Notes: a model not told the origin generated them from the sequence alone. 64,000 nt of DNA from Meghimatium bilineatum (GCA_034231615.1 CM067322.1:61519032-61583031); one strand, 5' to 3'. Counted from the first letter of the stretch, positions 20,953 through 32,895 are shown. Numbers and translations are program-made.

Positions 20953-21232
20953 GTGTTGCTAGGACTTGAAATGGTAGTAATGAATAGGCACACTGTTACC
21001 TACTATACATGTTGTAAGAGGTGGCTAATTAGGTTTTGGAGGTGGAGTTGGCTTTCAATCCTATAGAAGTTCAAAGTGACCCAGAAGCAATGCTGAAGTT
21101 GGATGTGTCAGGCAGAAAGGTACATGTATCGTAACCAAGCTGTAAACCATGACACATCACATTCCATTCTCTGGACTACATCTTACTAATCTGCAGGAGT
21201 TTGAGAAAAAACACGGAAGAAGAAGAAGCTAG
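20953..21232 (+). repeat. Repeat A, full length
   Basis: Recognisable from GTGTTGCTAGGACTTG through TGTTGTAAGAGGTGGCTAAT and CTGGACTACATCTTACTAAT to a GAAGAAGAAGA tail. Confidence 0.8.
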
Positions 21233-21417
21233 TTGATACTCTGTAGATACAGGGAAGAAGATAAAATCATGCAGTTCTAATAATAATCAAACTCTATGTG
21301 ATAATTGAGCCATACTATGCTTAATCAGAGCAGTAGCAAGCTTCCACAATAAGTCATTTTTCTGCATTAAATGAAAATAAGCCATTACACATAGTTTTTT
21401 TATAAAATAAAATTGGG

Positions 21418-21835
21418 TCAAAGAGCATGAGTCAATGGTCTGTTGAATCAATCAATCAAGTGGAATGGCGTAGGTGATCATGTATCTCCACGAGTCTCTG
21501 TTTCTTGTGTTGTCAATAAGCTCGGTTGGTGAGCTTCTACCATGCCACGATACAAGCCCATCTAGTAATGTTTCTCTTTGTCGTCTCCTATCTCTCCCCC
21601 CCTTGATCTTTCCAGTGGTTATTAAGTGTTCAAGCTGTGTTCTTCTCAGCATATGCCCTAGAAACCTTGACTGTCTGCCCCTAATGTTTGATCTTTTTAC
21701 GCCAGCATCACTGGGACCCTCTGCATTAGTTTTCTTAGCTGTCCATGATATTTTCATCATTCTTCTCAGAAACCACATTTCTGTAGCCTCTAATTCGTTA
21801 CATTTTTGTTGAATCAGCAACCATAAAATAAACAT
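21418..21835 (-). pseudogene. LINE reverse transcriptase C-terminus with 3' UTR
   Basis: An open minus-strand frame of 127 codons: CNELEATEMWFLRRMMKISW, then RFLGHMLRRTQLEHLITTGK, ending RNRDSWRYMITYAI. The LExxEMWFLRRMxxISWTxK and LGHxxRR motifs are those of LINE ORF2 ends. The noncoding tail contains TTGACCCAATTTTA, shared with copies at 44383, 57510 and 35060. Relatively uninterrupted. Confidence 0.85.
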
Positions 21836-21904
21836 GTCACTTTTAGAATTTTCAAAAATTTGTCTTCACTTTGTCCTTGATTATTTATTGGCTACTGTAT
21901 TTAA

Positions 21905-22211
21905 CCCTTTAGCTGATATATTGTTTTCAGTAACTGATCCCAACTGTACTAAATTCTTTTTCTCAATGACTTTTCCTATGTGCTGATTCCTCTTCTTGTT
22001 TTATAAAAATAAAAGTTTCCATAATACTGGCTTTTTATTGACACCAGAAAATATATAACACATTGATGAGATATTTGACATGTACTGACGCTTGCCGATT
22101 TTAGAGTGAAATCATATTTTAGTAATGAGAGGATGAAGGGGAAAAAATTGGTGACTCGTCTTTCACAGATAGAGGGAAGAATAATTAAACTAATGCGGGG
22201 TCGCTAAAGAG
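21905..22211. mobile_element. TTAA-flanked piggyBac-type MITE, 307 bp
   Basis: TTAA at 21901-21904 and 22212-22215. Inverted ends: CCCTTTAGCTGATATATTG on the left and, on the minus strand, CTCTTTAGCGACCCCGC on the right. No coding sequence. Confidence 0.7.
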
Positions 22212-22754
22212 TTAATGTAGGGGAATAAGGAATAAATAATTAAAGTGTGTCCTGCTAATAAACTACTAGTGAATATTTAGGCACCTTTAATACATCCTAT
22301 CATATCACCAATACAATGTGAAAAATCAGCTTTCAGATCACAAACTAATTTCAAGTTGGTATGTGATGAGAGCTTCTCAACCAATGAGCTGACAATAATA
22401 GAGAATAAGAAAGGTAAAATATGGAATTGTGCTGGAGGAATGGGTACTGACCTATATTATCTATACAAAAGTGGAATAAACATATATAATTTATACAAAA
22501 TGTGCTGCCGACTTATATAACCAATACAAAAAGGTTTTTTGTTGAACAAGTTTTGAGAAACACTGCTTTAGCATATACTGTAAGAGTCTTGAGGTATATT
22601 CTACTTTACAGAGCTAAGCACAATCTTCTATTAGGTATGGAGGCCAGTGCTTTAGTGCTTTGCATCTCTAATTATAAGAATAAGATACCCCAGTACTGTT
22701 TGTACAGCTGGGTCAACAGGAGTGTGGCACTTGACTTGACTTTAACCCAGAGCC

Positions 22755-22777
22755 ATATATATATATATATATATATG
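22755..22777. repeat. (AT)n microsatellite
   Basis: ATATATAT run bordered by CC and GG, forming a perfect self-complementary sequence. Confidence 0.9.
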
Positions 22778-23621
22778 GCATTAAATATTATGTTGTTTCA
22801 GGTACTTACAATTGGTATTACAGACATTTATATCTATACATACCTATTTATCAACTTATTGGAAATGATATATTTTGTCAAGCAAATTATGCTCATAGCA
22901 AATATAATAAATACAGATGTTGATTTTAAACATCAAATTGATACCATTTTCAGCTAAAATTGATATGATCCTAGTATATACGTTAAGTATGTAAAATAAT
23001 ACTTGCCTTAGACTTGTTTCTTTGGCTCTGTGTACTATCTTGTTAGTTAAGAGCACACATTTCTTTATTGTCTCCATTTTGTAATGCCATTTACTCAGCA
23101 GGTCAGCATCACCATACTGCTCCAGGTGCCATATTTTGGCCCACAGGATTCCGGAGACAGCAACGAGCTGTCAGTGAATTTGACACTCTGTAGTTACCCT
23201 GTAAATGACCACTTAACTGGGGATGGAAGTAGGTCAGTGGCATACTGGCATATCAATGACGTCCTCAATGTGTGACATACCAGGCACTTAGATCTTATTA
23301 ATTTCTAAAATGTTATGAGCCATTAAAACCCAGACATAAGATACATTTACTAGTATATGATAAAATGTTTAGTACTTTCCCTCATGCCCATTATTCACTA
23401 GGTCAGTTTTTGCCATTATGTGGCAGATTTATTGAATTTCTTATAGTGATATACATTTTATGACTGCTGGCTAAGAGGTTCAGCAAAATGAGAAAGTACA
23501 TGCTACCTAAGTAGTGTTACTTCTTAAGAGACGGTCCTTTTTACCATGTTAGGTAAAATTATCTGGAGTCACTATTTTTATTTAATTTTCTTTTTGTGAT
23601 TTAATACCATTTTTTGACTGT

Positions 23622-23902
23622 GTGCTGCCGGGGTCCAAAAAGATAGTAAAGAATAGCAACACTGTTTACCTTCCATGCATAGCATAAGAGACAAATACGG
23701 AGGTAATCAGGTGAATTTGATGTCCCATCCCATATAAGATCACAGTGATCCAGAAGTCAAGCTGTATTCAGTTCTGTCAATCCGAGAGGTGCAGATATCA
23801 CAGCAAAGTTGTAAACTATAACACAATGCATTATGGACTACATAGGACTGCATCCTGCTAATTTGCAGGAGTTTGAAAATGAACGAATGAAGAAGAAGAA
23901 TA
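23622..23902 (+). repeat. Repeat A, full length
   Basis: Head GTGTGCTGCCGGGGTCCAAA, GTAAAGAATAGCAACACTG, then GGACTGCATCCTGCTAAT and a GAAGAAGAAGAA tail. A good model for the head of the family. Confidence 0.85.
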
Positions 23903-24086
23903 TACCATTTTCAGGGTATATACAATTATAGTCCTCTAGTGACCCCAATAGCTAAGATTACATAATAAAGTTGTTTTTTCCCCGAGAAATAAGTAAGTAA
24001 AAAATATATAATCTTTGATCTGATTCTTATGGATCTTATGTTTTAAAGATTAGAAACATTAATTTATTATCCGCTATTTTATATCA

Positions 24087-24110
24087 GTGTTTCTTAACTA
24101 TCTTGACATT
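24087..24110 (+). mobile_element. Possible hAT-type terminus
   Basis: CAGTGTTTCTTAACTATC resembles common hAT terminal repeats (CAGTGKTTCTYAACC). No inverted partner was found nearby, so this is a motif-level call. Confidence 0.3.
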
Positions 24111-24354
24111 ATTTTCCCAGATCTTGGAATTTACTTTTTCAAACCTTAAATTAGTATTGATCTATTTTTTTTTCTGGCTGTGTTTCCTTATTTTATTTCA
24201 TAGCTGACCATGCAGTAAATTGTACACAAATATAAAGAAAAGTACTTAGTTGACCATGAGATTTCAGCCATTGAACTCTGTCTGTACCTGTCTTACATTG
24301 TATATTTCTAACTGCAGCTCATTCTCCTTATCCATGCTTCTTTTTTTGTTTAAT

Positions 24355-24606
24355 TCTCAAATTCCTGCAGATTTGCATAATGTAGTCCAGAGAATGGAAT
24401 GCATTGTGTCATGGTTTACAGCACAGCTGCGATATCTTCACAATTTTTCCAGACATATCTGACATTAGCATGGCTTCTCAGTCACTTTGATCCTCTATAA
24501 GATGGGCCAACCAACTCCACCCCCAAAACCTCCTTAGCTGCCTCTTACAATATGTATGGCAGATAACAGTGTCGCTATTCTCCTTCTGGCCTACGGCATC
24601 ACACTG
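24355..24606 (-). repeat. Repeat A, full length
   Basis: Minus-strand copy: TCAAATTCCTGCAGATTTGC ... CCAGAGAATGGAATGCATTG ... CCTTAGCTGCCTCTTACA ... TCTGGCCTACGGCATCACAC. Confidence 0.8.
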
Positions 24607-25394
24607 CCGATTATCAATGCAAACAACAGGACTTGTGATGTGTGTCATTTTCTTTTTCGTGTAATAAAAATATTACAAATTAAATATTTCTAGTTTTTTT
24701 AGTAATTAATTATCAACAATCATTAATTCATTAACACTGCTAATATGTTGCTGGTAATCACTTTGATGACGTCATCTGCCATGGCATGCAGATCATTCTT
24801 CTGGGTTCATTTGAAACTGTCATTATTTCTGTTTTAAGCCCTTTTTGTTATTCAGTTCAGTGGATTTTGTGTATTTCTCCCCACATGGAATGTAATATTT
24901 TTCTGTCTTAAAATACTAGTGCTCCAATATTTAAACACAGCAACGTTGTGTGTGTTTTATGTATCACATCACTGTGTTAGTGTGCTCATTACTCAAATGG
25001 AGCAGAGATTTTCCCATTGTTGTTAGTACACAGTTCCATAACATTTTCAGTTTTTGTCAGGCTATTGCTAATACGAAATTTGAGAATTTCACATTTTTAT
25101 AAAGATATAGAATCTATAAACTGTTATTATTAACTTTGTTGATAGTGTTCTTATGAAAAAATATTCTTGAGACTGATGGAAATTGAACCAGATTCATTCT
25201 AATGGCACCAATTGCCTTACAACTCAAATGAACGTGTTTTTCAGTTTTTGACTAACCGCATCTAAAAAAAGATGAGATTTTGTCAAAACATTCAAACTGT
25301 GTACTCAAGTCACTGAGATTGGACCAATCGAGACAAGGAATATTACAACAACAGCGAACGTCCATACTTGTATTTAAGTATCCTCAGTAACACA

Positions 25395-25657
25395 AACATA
25401 TAACATTCATATTCGTACTACAATGGCCAATAGGTCTTCTTGTAAACATAAATAACATAGTTCAATGTTGCTTCATTATAGCTAGTATTTAAATAATAGC
25501 TAGTACAACATTAAAGCAACAAATAATAGCTAGTACAACATTAAAGCAACAAATAATAGCTAGTACTACATTGAAACAACATTGTACTCTCCCTATGTTA
25601 TTTATGTTTACAAGAAGACCTATTGGCATTTGTGGTATGAATACAGATGTTATATAT
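25395..25657. mobile_element. Foldback element with tandem core
   Basis: A perfect 35-base inverted repeat (25426-25460 against 25593-25627, containing GGTCTTCTTGTAAACATAAA), extended by about 30 further imperfect bases outward (ATATAACATTC... against ...GATGTTATAT). The arms frame a core with two to three copies of a 33-bp direct repeat (AATAATAGCTAGTACAACAT then TAAAGCAACA). No open frame. Looks like a foldback or MITE-type insertion. Confidence 0.75.
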
Positions 25658-25735
25658 GAGGCATACACATATTAATACACTTTGCTATTTAGAAAACAAT
25701 ATGCACAAATAATTTTTTAATATCATTTTTTACCT

Positions 25736-25790
25736 GTGAGCTGCCGGGGTCCAAAAAGAGAGTAAAGAATAGCAACAGTTTACCTTCCAT
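25736..25790 (+). repeat. Repeat A, head only
   Basis: GTGAGCTGCCGGGGTCC ... AAGAATAGCAACAGTTTACC, then it stops. A 3'-truncated copy, unlike the usual 5'-truncation. Confidence 0.7.
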
Positions 25791-26039
25791 ATTTAAAATT
25801 TAGAATTTCAATTATGAAATTAAGTGGGTGGTCTTTTTCATCTTTACAGACTATGGTAAGCATATAGATAATATCTATATAAAACTTAACTTGGGCAGTT
25901 TTTAAGGACCTGAGCTTGTCCAGTTTTCACAGGTCCCTCTTTTGACCTGGCCAAATATATACAAAGAATCTGGCCAAAATGGTGTAGAACAACAGTTTTG
26001 TTTCTCTGCTTGCAGATAAGCCAAGTTTCGTAAAAGATT

Positions 26040-26900
26040 TTGGTGTCACAGAATAAAATTCTGCCCATAGAAATGCTACACTATGATATAAATATCTTGG
26101 CTGGTTCCAAATCTGTACTCGCCTCAAAGTTGGAAGAAGTTTGTTGGAAACATGGCATCAAAATTAGCATTGACAAAAGCAATATATTGGTGACTAGTGA
26201 AACCAAGCAAGTTCCCACAAATATCCGGTTAAATGGTCACAAACTGGAAGATATTAACACCTTTAAAGATTTCAGGTCATATTTATGTGATGATAATTCG
26301 GAAAAAGAGATTAAGCTAAGACTCAAGATGGTGATGGTGCCATGGTAAGGTCGAGTATGATTTGGAAAAATAAGATCAGTATGACAGTAAAGATCAATCA
26401 ACTCAGATCGCTATTCGGTGCTAAGTATACTTTTATACGGATGTGAAAGTTGAACACTCAGAGGCAGACATAGAAAGAAGGATTCAGTCTTTTGAAAACA
26501 AGTGCTACAGATATTTGTTAAGAACTATCTATATAGAGCACAAGTCTATATATTATGTGTCCGGCAGCAAATAAAAAAAGTTGCAGGTTATCAAGAATCA
26601 ATTTTGCAGTGATAAACGGCATAAATTTATTTGACGTAGAACAACATTGTTTTGGACATGTAAGGAACTGTGAATCGCTTTCTAAAATTATTTTTGCAAA
26701 AAACAGTCATGGTTTGGAAGAGAAGAGGAGAACAGAGAAAATCCTAGATTGATAACATCAAGGAATGGTCTGGGTATGATTTTTCTACACTTCTCCAAAT
26801 GGCCAAGGATAGTGTTATTTGAAGATCTTTTTTGCGCTGATGTATCGAGTATGGTACCCCTATGACACTGACGGGTTATGTGTCATATTATTATTATTTA
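26040..26900 (+). pseudogene. LINE reverse transcriptase C-terminal half
   Basis: Reads DINILAGSKSVLASKLEEVC, then GIKISIDKSNILVTSETKQV, then after frameshifts LLYGCES and IQSFENKC, DVEQHCFGHVRNCES, and DNIKEWSGYDFSTLLQMA. It ends GTACCCCTATGACACTGACGGG and an ATT-rich tail. The order matches reverse transcriptases from the active site on; the YADD catalytic box is damaged (reads HYDIN). Dead. Confidence 0.85.
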
Positions 26901-26964
26901 TTATTGTGATCCAACCCTTACATTCCAAATGGAAAAGATTTCCAATATTTTTTTAGCATTCATT

Positions 26965-27182
26965 CATTAGGTGCCATGCCGGCTGGCGTAGGCAGTCATA
27001 CTCTCCACAGCTCTCTATCTCCAGTATTATGTATCAAGATCGTTGTTGTTTCCCTGCCGTGCCAGGCTGTTAAACTGTCTTATATTTTCTCACGTTGTTG
27101 CCCTCTGTCTCTGTTGCCTTCAATCTTGCCTGTTGTGACTTTTCTCCAAACCTCATTGTCTCGTAATGTGGCCAAAAAATAA
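26965..27182 (-). pseudogene. LINE 3' fragment
   Basis: A minus-strand C/T-rich segment on the plus strand (TTGTTGCCCTCTGTCTCTG, CCTTCAATCTTGCCTGTTG) that parallels 32265-32782. Corresponds to an ORF2 end with a GRxxRQRT(E)G-like stretch; weak. Confidence 0.5.
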
Positions 27183-27511
27183 GATTTTGAAACATGAAAA
27201 AGATTGTAAACAAATATAAGTCGTAGTGGGTACAAATATAAGCTATATAACCTCCAGAATGAGGTTTCAGTTAGAAATTAGCAATGATTAAATTGTGGTA
27301 CTGAGTTGTTCAGTAATATAGACACCCAAAATGTATTCCTGGATTGAGCAATGAGCACACAACATTATTTTTGCTTATTGTTCTTTCAAAGTCATAGCTT
27401 TCAGTTACATTTTTTTTCCATTATTTCAGTGACATGTTGTGTCTTATTGTAGTATCTAGCAATGTGTGGTTATTTTTTTGTCTTGCGATGTCTTAATATT
27501 TCACTGAGTTT

Positions 27512-27531
27512 GTGTGTGTGTGTGTGTGTTT
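27512..27531. repeat. (GT)n microsatellite
   Basis: A TG run of about 10 units. Confidence 0.9.
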
Positions 27532-27779
27532 GTAAAGTGATTATGGTTTATTATCCATACATGTCAACCTCCAGTTTTAAAACCATACCAAGAAAATTGT
27601 TGTACAAAGTAAAACAAATATTATACAAAAAATTATTATTTCTTGCATAAATCAACAAATCAGCTGCCAACAAAGTTGTGAATACATGCAGGAAGCTTAT
27701 ATCTATTGATGTAAGCTTCCTTATATCTTATTGTTGTTTGTGGAAACATATTTGCATCATGTAATTGTGGACATATTCA

Positions 27780-27845
27780 GGTGTAGATCAGAGTGCCCAT
27801 GTCCTTTGTGCAAGGATGATGATCTGACAACTAATTTTGAGCATG
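27780..27845 (+). pseudogene. Extreme 3' end of the RNase H LINE family
   Basis: TGTCCTTTGTGCAAGGATGATGATC encodes a CPLCKDDD-type peptide, then ACAACTAATTT. It parallels the CPVCSDDDPTTN and CPECNYDDPTTN ends at 16990 and 59450. Confidence 0.55.
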
Positions 27846-28437
27846 AAATTTGCTGATGAAAATTAACAAAATAAAATTCAAATTATACAGGTACCTTTTG
27901 ATAATAGAAAACGTTGCTTATCACTTGATGTAACAATATTTATAACATCATGCAACAATTAGTAAAATAGTAAAAAACATGTACAAATCAAAATATGATG
28001 CTTATTGATATAGCTAATGCTTAAAAGAATTATCTGAATAATTAGTAGAGATTTAATTTTTTACTCTATCCAATCAATTTGTTTTGTCAATTTGTAATTG
28101 TTTCTGTCGTGCTCAACTTTTTTTCAAAATGATTATTATTTATTTAAATCACTCAGTGTTTTCAAATGAATTAGCACTTTTGTGATTTGTAATAAACAGT
28201 GGTTCAATGAAACCTTGAAAAACACCATAAAAACAGTGATCATTTCACAACATGAGTATGCAGGTAGTTAGTGTATAGTTTTTTTATTTGAGAGTTGGAT
28301 GTTGGAATATCAAGCAGTCATAACAGTAAGTAGTTAAGAAATAAACAACATAGTAATCAAAACAGGCAAGCGAATAAAGAAATTATAGTGTGTATAAAGT
28401 ATTAATTGAGCAAAATCATGTATGATTAGTTCTACGT

Positions 28438-28660
28438 CAGAGGTTGGCAACTTTTAATGGGTCAGAGAGCTGAATTGAGCATTTCTGATATGGTATGAGG
28501 CCAACAAGATATTTTGTGGGTCTTTGTGGAAGTACTTGTACCTCAAATAGTTTGTGATTTGATATTTTGTGAGCTCATGGTTCAGTACATATAGTAATTT
28601 TCAATCAGCTTGATGGAGCATATAAGAATGGATTGATGTGCTGCATTTTGCCCACCACTG
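28438..28660. mobile_element. hAT-type non-autonomous element, 223 bp
   Basis: Left end CAGAGGTTGGCAACTTTTAA; right end on the minus strand CAGTGGTGGGCAAAATGCAG. Flanks TTCTACGT (28430-28437) and TTCTTGGT (28661-28668) match at 6 of 8 positions, as expected for an aged 8-bp hAT duplication. No coding capacity. Confidence 0.7.
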
Positions 28661-29599
28661 TTCTTGGTGGATCCATTTACTCAAAGAAAATATTAGTTAC
28701 AAACAAAATATATTAATGAAATTTTAAAATTAATTTTTATGTTGAAACCACACAAAATAGTTCCATTATGTCACACACTTATAAATATGGAGGAAAGAAA
28801 AGACACAAATTGTAGATATCTCATACACACTTAGATGTATGCATGACATCTTAATGACTTTTGTACTTTTCATAATCATGTATTTAAGTTTAATATTTTC
28901 AGTGCAGTTTTCTATGGTTATTCTATATGTTCATATACATCATATCTGCTTTTCATTGTTGTTGTTAAACTACATTTATTTATTGAAGTTGACCGTTTAT
29001 AGATTCTTTTGGGCAAATTTTTGTCCAAGAGTTTTAATTCTCCTTTTTTTTTTTTTTCATAAATACGTTACTCTTTCTTTCACACTTTTTATGGTCTTTT
29101 TTTAAGTTGAGCTTTTATATAATAAGATTGTCACTGAAGTTAATTAGTTAATTATGTATTGACTAATCTGCAGTGAAACTGTCAGTAACAGAGGTGGATA
29201 AAATTTGTTGTGGCATTACAGCAGTTGCTTCAATGTACATTGTTCTCTTGATTTAACACAGAACACATGTAAAGAAAAAGTTATAATGAAATTATTCTAC
29301 TAGAAGTATATTAAACACTAGGATTTGTTGTAACCAAATATGTTTAAAGCAGGATTTCTTTAAAAAATGTATATGTTAGATTTGCAAAGGTGATAAAATC
29401 ACCTGCATGGAGCCAAGAAGATAAATTAAATGCCTCAACTCAAATTCTGTACATGAGATACAGTTTCGTGATCTCATACTTTTTAAAATTTATAAACTTA
29501 CCATACCTTGTGGTAATTTAAACAAATTTTTGTGTGTGAATATTTTACTATGTTGTAAAATTCAATATAACTTGTAACTTTTTTTTAAAGTGTTTTTTA

Positions 29600-29712
29600 T
29601 CTCAAACTCCCACAGAATCTCTCTTGTGGCAAAATAATGAATGTGCTAGTATTCCAGCAGGATGTAGTATAGATGTTTTGCATGAATGTTTTTTGTGTGC
29701 CAGTAGTCCAAC
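29600..29712 (-). repeat. Repeat A variant (A'), partial
   Basis: TCAAACTCCCACAGAATCTC, a TCTTGTGGCAAAATAATG segment and CAGCAGGATGTAGTATAGA. The A' form carries an extra block pairing ACAATGG-type and TCTCTTGTAG-type sequence near the tail. Confidence 0.6.
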
Positions 29713-29939
29713 GTATATAAACTTCAGCATTGGTATCTAATACATTCAGTATTTTATAAATTCCACTGAATTTGGGCATTTGTAGCCATATTACTAGTAG
29801 GCTAGCCTGTGTGTTGCAATTTGTTTTAAAATAAATTCCAACACTGCAAGCTGTCCCTGTTCCCCAAAATGAATCCTAGCCATGATAAGACTTGATCCAT
29901 TTACCGTTGTCTGTATTCTATCGACATGACCACAATGGG

Positions 29940-30230
29940 CACTGATAACTATTTATTTCATCTGGCGAACAATGCAGAAGTTAGATGTGTTGAGAAGATG
30001 GTGCAAATAAAACTACAACACAATGTATCTCCATTATTTGGATTAATTCTATCTATATCTATCTATAAACCCATAGCCCGTCGGGGTCATAGGGGTACAC
30101 ACATTGGATGCTTCAACACACTGAGTTCTCCCGTGATTAAGGTTACATCCTGCTGGAAATCTAGTTGGGTCATTGTTCAGCTACAAGAGAGATCCAGTTA
30201 GAGTTTAAGAACGAATTAAAATAAAATCTA
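29940..30230 (+). repeat. Repeat A' split by an insert
   Basis: GAAGTTAGATGTGTTGAGAA ... GTGCAAATAAAACTACAACA up to about 30044, and GGTTACATCCTGCTGGAAAT ... CTACAAGAGAGATCC from 30144, with about 100 bp of LINE tail between. Confidence 0.65.
30045..30143 (-). mobile_element. LINE 3' tail inserted in repeat A'
   Basis: CTATCTATATCTATCTATAA followed by CCCGTCGGGGTCATAGGGGT. The latter is the reverse complement of the LINE end at 26860-26885 (TACCCCTATGACACTGACGG). Confidence 0.65.
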
Positions 30231-31939
30231 GTAAACAAGCATTTACTATAATTATTATATTATTTATAAGATGAATGAAATTGAAAGTGATTTTATTGTA
30301 ATATTAAACAGTAATAATAAACTTTTGCTCACTCTATACAGATTCACATAATCATAATAAATAAAACAGAACACATTAGGCTCAACAAGCATTTACGCAG
30401 GTTAAACCCCACACAAGAAAAATGTTTGTAATTGTATCCAAGCTGTGAAAAACAGTGCAACATATACTAGAATGTCCAAAGCTATCCACACAGAATTTAT
30501 TTCTTACCAGACCCTCCAACATTTACAAATACTCATTACAGCACTGCACAATAGTTTCAAAAAGCATTTGTAGATGCCTGAACTTGGCTTAGATTGAAGT
30601 TGCTAAAGTTGAATTGAGCTCAGCAGCTCTAGATAATGACAATATAGGCATGATTTGATTCAAAGAAGTAAGGTTCAAGTTTGTAATTGTTATATCCAAC
30701 AAATAGATGTATTGAAATATAATGTTTTTTCTTTTCTCATACATGCGTACCTTATTGGATTGGTTTTACATTTTTAAAAATAAGTTATAAGGTAAGTTCC
30801 AATTTTACCATCATTTTTCTTGATAACTCTGCTCTATAACTATTATTTCAACTCTGATATGCACAAAGATCACCTTTAATTGCACGATTTATATTGGTTA
30901 TGTAAATTCTATTTATTTTCATGTGCCTTGTTTCATTTATTCAAGTAATGCCTATACATTTTTTAAATTTGATACAGTTTCTTTGAATTTGATAGTTTCT
31001 TCTACTGCCTGATCTGAGACAAACTGTGAATGCCTAATGACATTGCATTCTGTTTATTTTTTATTTATTATTGCCTATACTTGGATGTGAATCATTTGTA
31101 AGTTTCAATTTCATATAATTAGATCAGGGCTGCGGTAATGGAAAATTTTTATTTCTAAAAATTGTAATAATGTTACAGGAATATAAATGAGACATTTTGT
31201 TTCTAGAAGTTGTGGTGACAAATTTAAATTTTGTTTAATATCATAAGTATGTGACAGTGACTTACATAAATATTGCATGATTGGAATGTGTCTGCTCTAC
31301 CAGCCTTGTGTTCCTACAGGTTGACAATGTGATGTGTTTACTTTCTCTGCCTGGAAACATAAGCATTCACTTCTGCTATTGCCTATAATTTTTGTACAGG
31401 TTTCCATTATTAACAAGCAGGATGTCTGTGGCATAGTGGTTAAACCATTTGAATCTTTTCACTGGGTCAAGGATGTGATACTGGGCTGTGATGTCTTGTT
31501 TATAAGTTTATTTTTTCCACATACTTCTGGGAATTATCATTTGAAGCTGCACAGTTATGTACCACGAGTAATACTCTCAGCAGGCAGTGCAGTGTGCTGC
31601 TCTGTTGAGAGAGGGTTGAGTTAGTTTGGAGAAACCCAAACACTGAAATTAATCTTCTATGCCTTTTGAGCCATTATTAAAGAAACTTCTTGATTTTAAA
31701 ATGTAAGTTGTACAATATCTCAAATTAAGAAATAAATTTTGGAGTAATGATCCAGAGAAATTTAAAAAAATTATATCAACAATCTCATGTCAGAATAGTA
31801 AAATCAAGGAATGTAAAAAAAAATAATTCAATAATCTCTTGTATAAGGTCAAAAGAATTAAGTTCTATGTCTGTATTCTAAAAAATATATATGACTACAC
31901 ACTGTACATAGTAGATATGGGATTTAATTTAGTTTTAAC

Positions 31940-32262
31940 TAATATATTATGTTAGTGAACAACAACTGCAAAGAAACCATATGTAGAAAACTGCTCACTA
32001 AACAAACTGCTATTTGCAGATGATCAAAGATTAATATACAAATCTGAAGATAAATTACAGTGACACACAACCTGCATGAACTAAACACATCTACAACAGA
32101 GACTATGAAGTTTAGCAGAACACCAGGCCAGTTAAATGTATCTGTCAATGGTACAAAACTAAAGCAGGTCCATAGTTTAAATATTTAGGAAGGGTTTTTA
32201 TAGAGGATGGCAAACGTGATAGAGAGATCAAATCAAGATGTTAGAAGGCCAATGCTGTGCTT
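31940..32262 (+). pseudogene. LINE reverse transcriptase fragment with FADD box
   Basis: LLFADDQRLIYKSEDKLQ, with the FADD catalytic motif at 32012-32023, then after a shift HNLHELNTSTTETMKFSRTP, a NVSVNGTKLKQVHSL block and IEDGKRDREIKSR. Abuts an opposite-strand LINE at 32265. Confidence 0.8.
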
Positions 32263-32264
32263 AC

Positions 32265-32782
32265 TGCTGTCATCATCATCAAGTGCCGTCTCCGCAACGA
32301 AGGTTGGCTGCAACGTATCTCCAACATCTCCTGTCTCTTGTCTTGGTGGTGCACTCTGCTAGACTGTAACCTGTCCATCGTGTAATGTTACTCTCCCACT
32401 TTTATCTCTGCCTACCTCTTGCTCGCTTCCCTTTGACTTTACCCTCAAGTAAGGTTAAATTGCTGCAGGATGAATATATTTGTCTTGTGTTCTATATAAC
32501 TAATTCTTAACACATGTCTGTAGCACTTGTTTTCAAAAGCCCGAATCTTTCTTTCTGTGTTTGCATTGAGTTTTCAGCTTTCACATCCGTATAAAAGTAT
32601 ACTTAGTACTAGCAGTCTGAATACTGTACTGCAATAAGTATCTTTTCCAAATAATATTCATCCTTGCCGTGGCAGCCTTTGCCATTTCTTAGCTTAATCT
32701 CCTTTCCTGCGTTGCCCTTATCACATATTTGGGACCCGAGATATTTAAAAGTTGTAACTTAAAATTTGTGACCGTTTAACCA
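32265..32782 (-). pseudogene. LINE reverse transcriptase C-terminal fragment
   Basis: On the minus strand it reads YLGSQI near 32740, then LLVLSILLYGCES-like and RKIRAFENKCYRHVLRI-like pieces in shifting frames, ending in a DVGDTLQPTF-like end near 32300. Degenerate. Similar to 26965-27182 at its 3' end. Confidence 0.7.
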
Positions 32783-32895
32783 GGTATTCATGGCATCAGA
32801 AAGCTATGGCATCCTACTGAACATAAATACCGCTAAGAAAATAACTACAACCAAAACATGCTGGGTGATGGTTACATCCTGAAAAGGATACAGTA
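32783..32895 (+). repeat. SINE, 3' part of the 38520 family
   Basis: GGCATCCTACTGAACATAAA ... ACCAAAACATGCTGGGTGAT ... TACATCCTGAAAAGGATAC, matching the second half of the SINE at 38520-38735. Confidence 0.65.

Noticed and set aside
22502..22957. 151-codon open frame
   Set aside because: AT-rich sequence including an (AT)n run, with no recognisable domain; also partly near a hAT-like terminus at about 22569.
25490..25575. CRISPR-like array
   Set aside because: Adjacent direct repeats without spacers, inside a foldback element of a eukaryotic genome.
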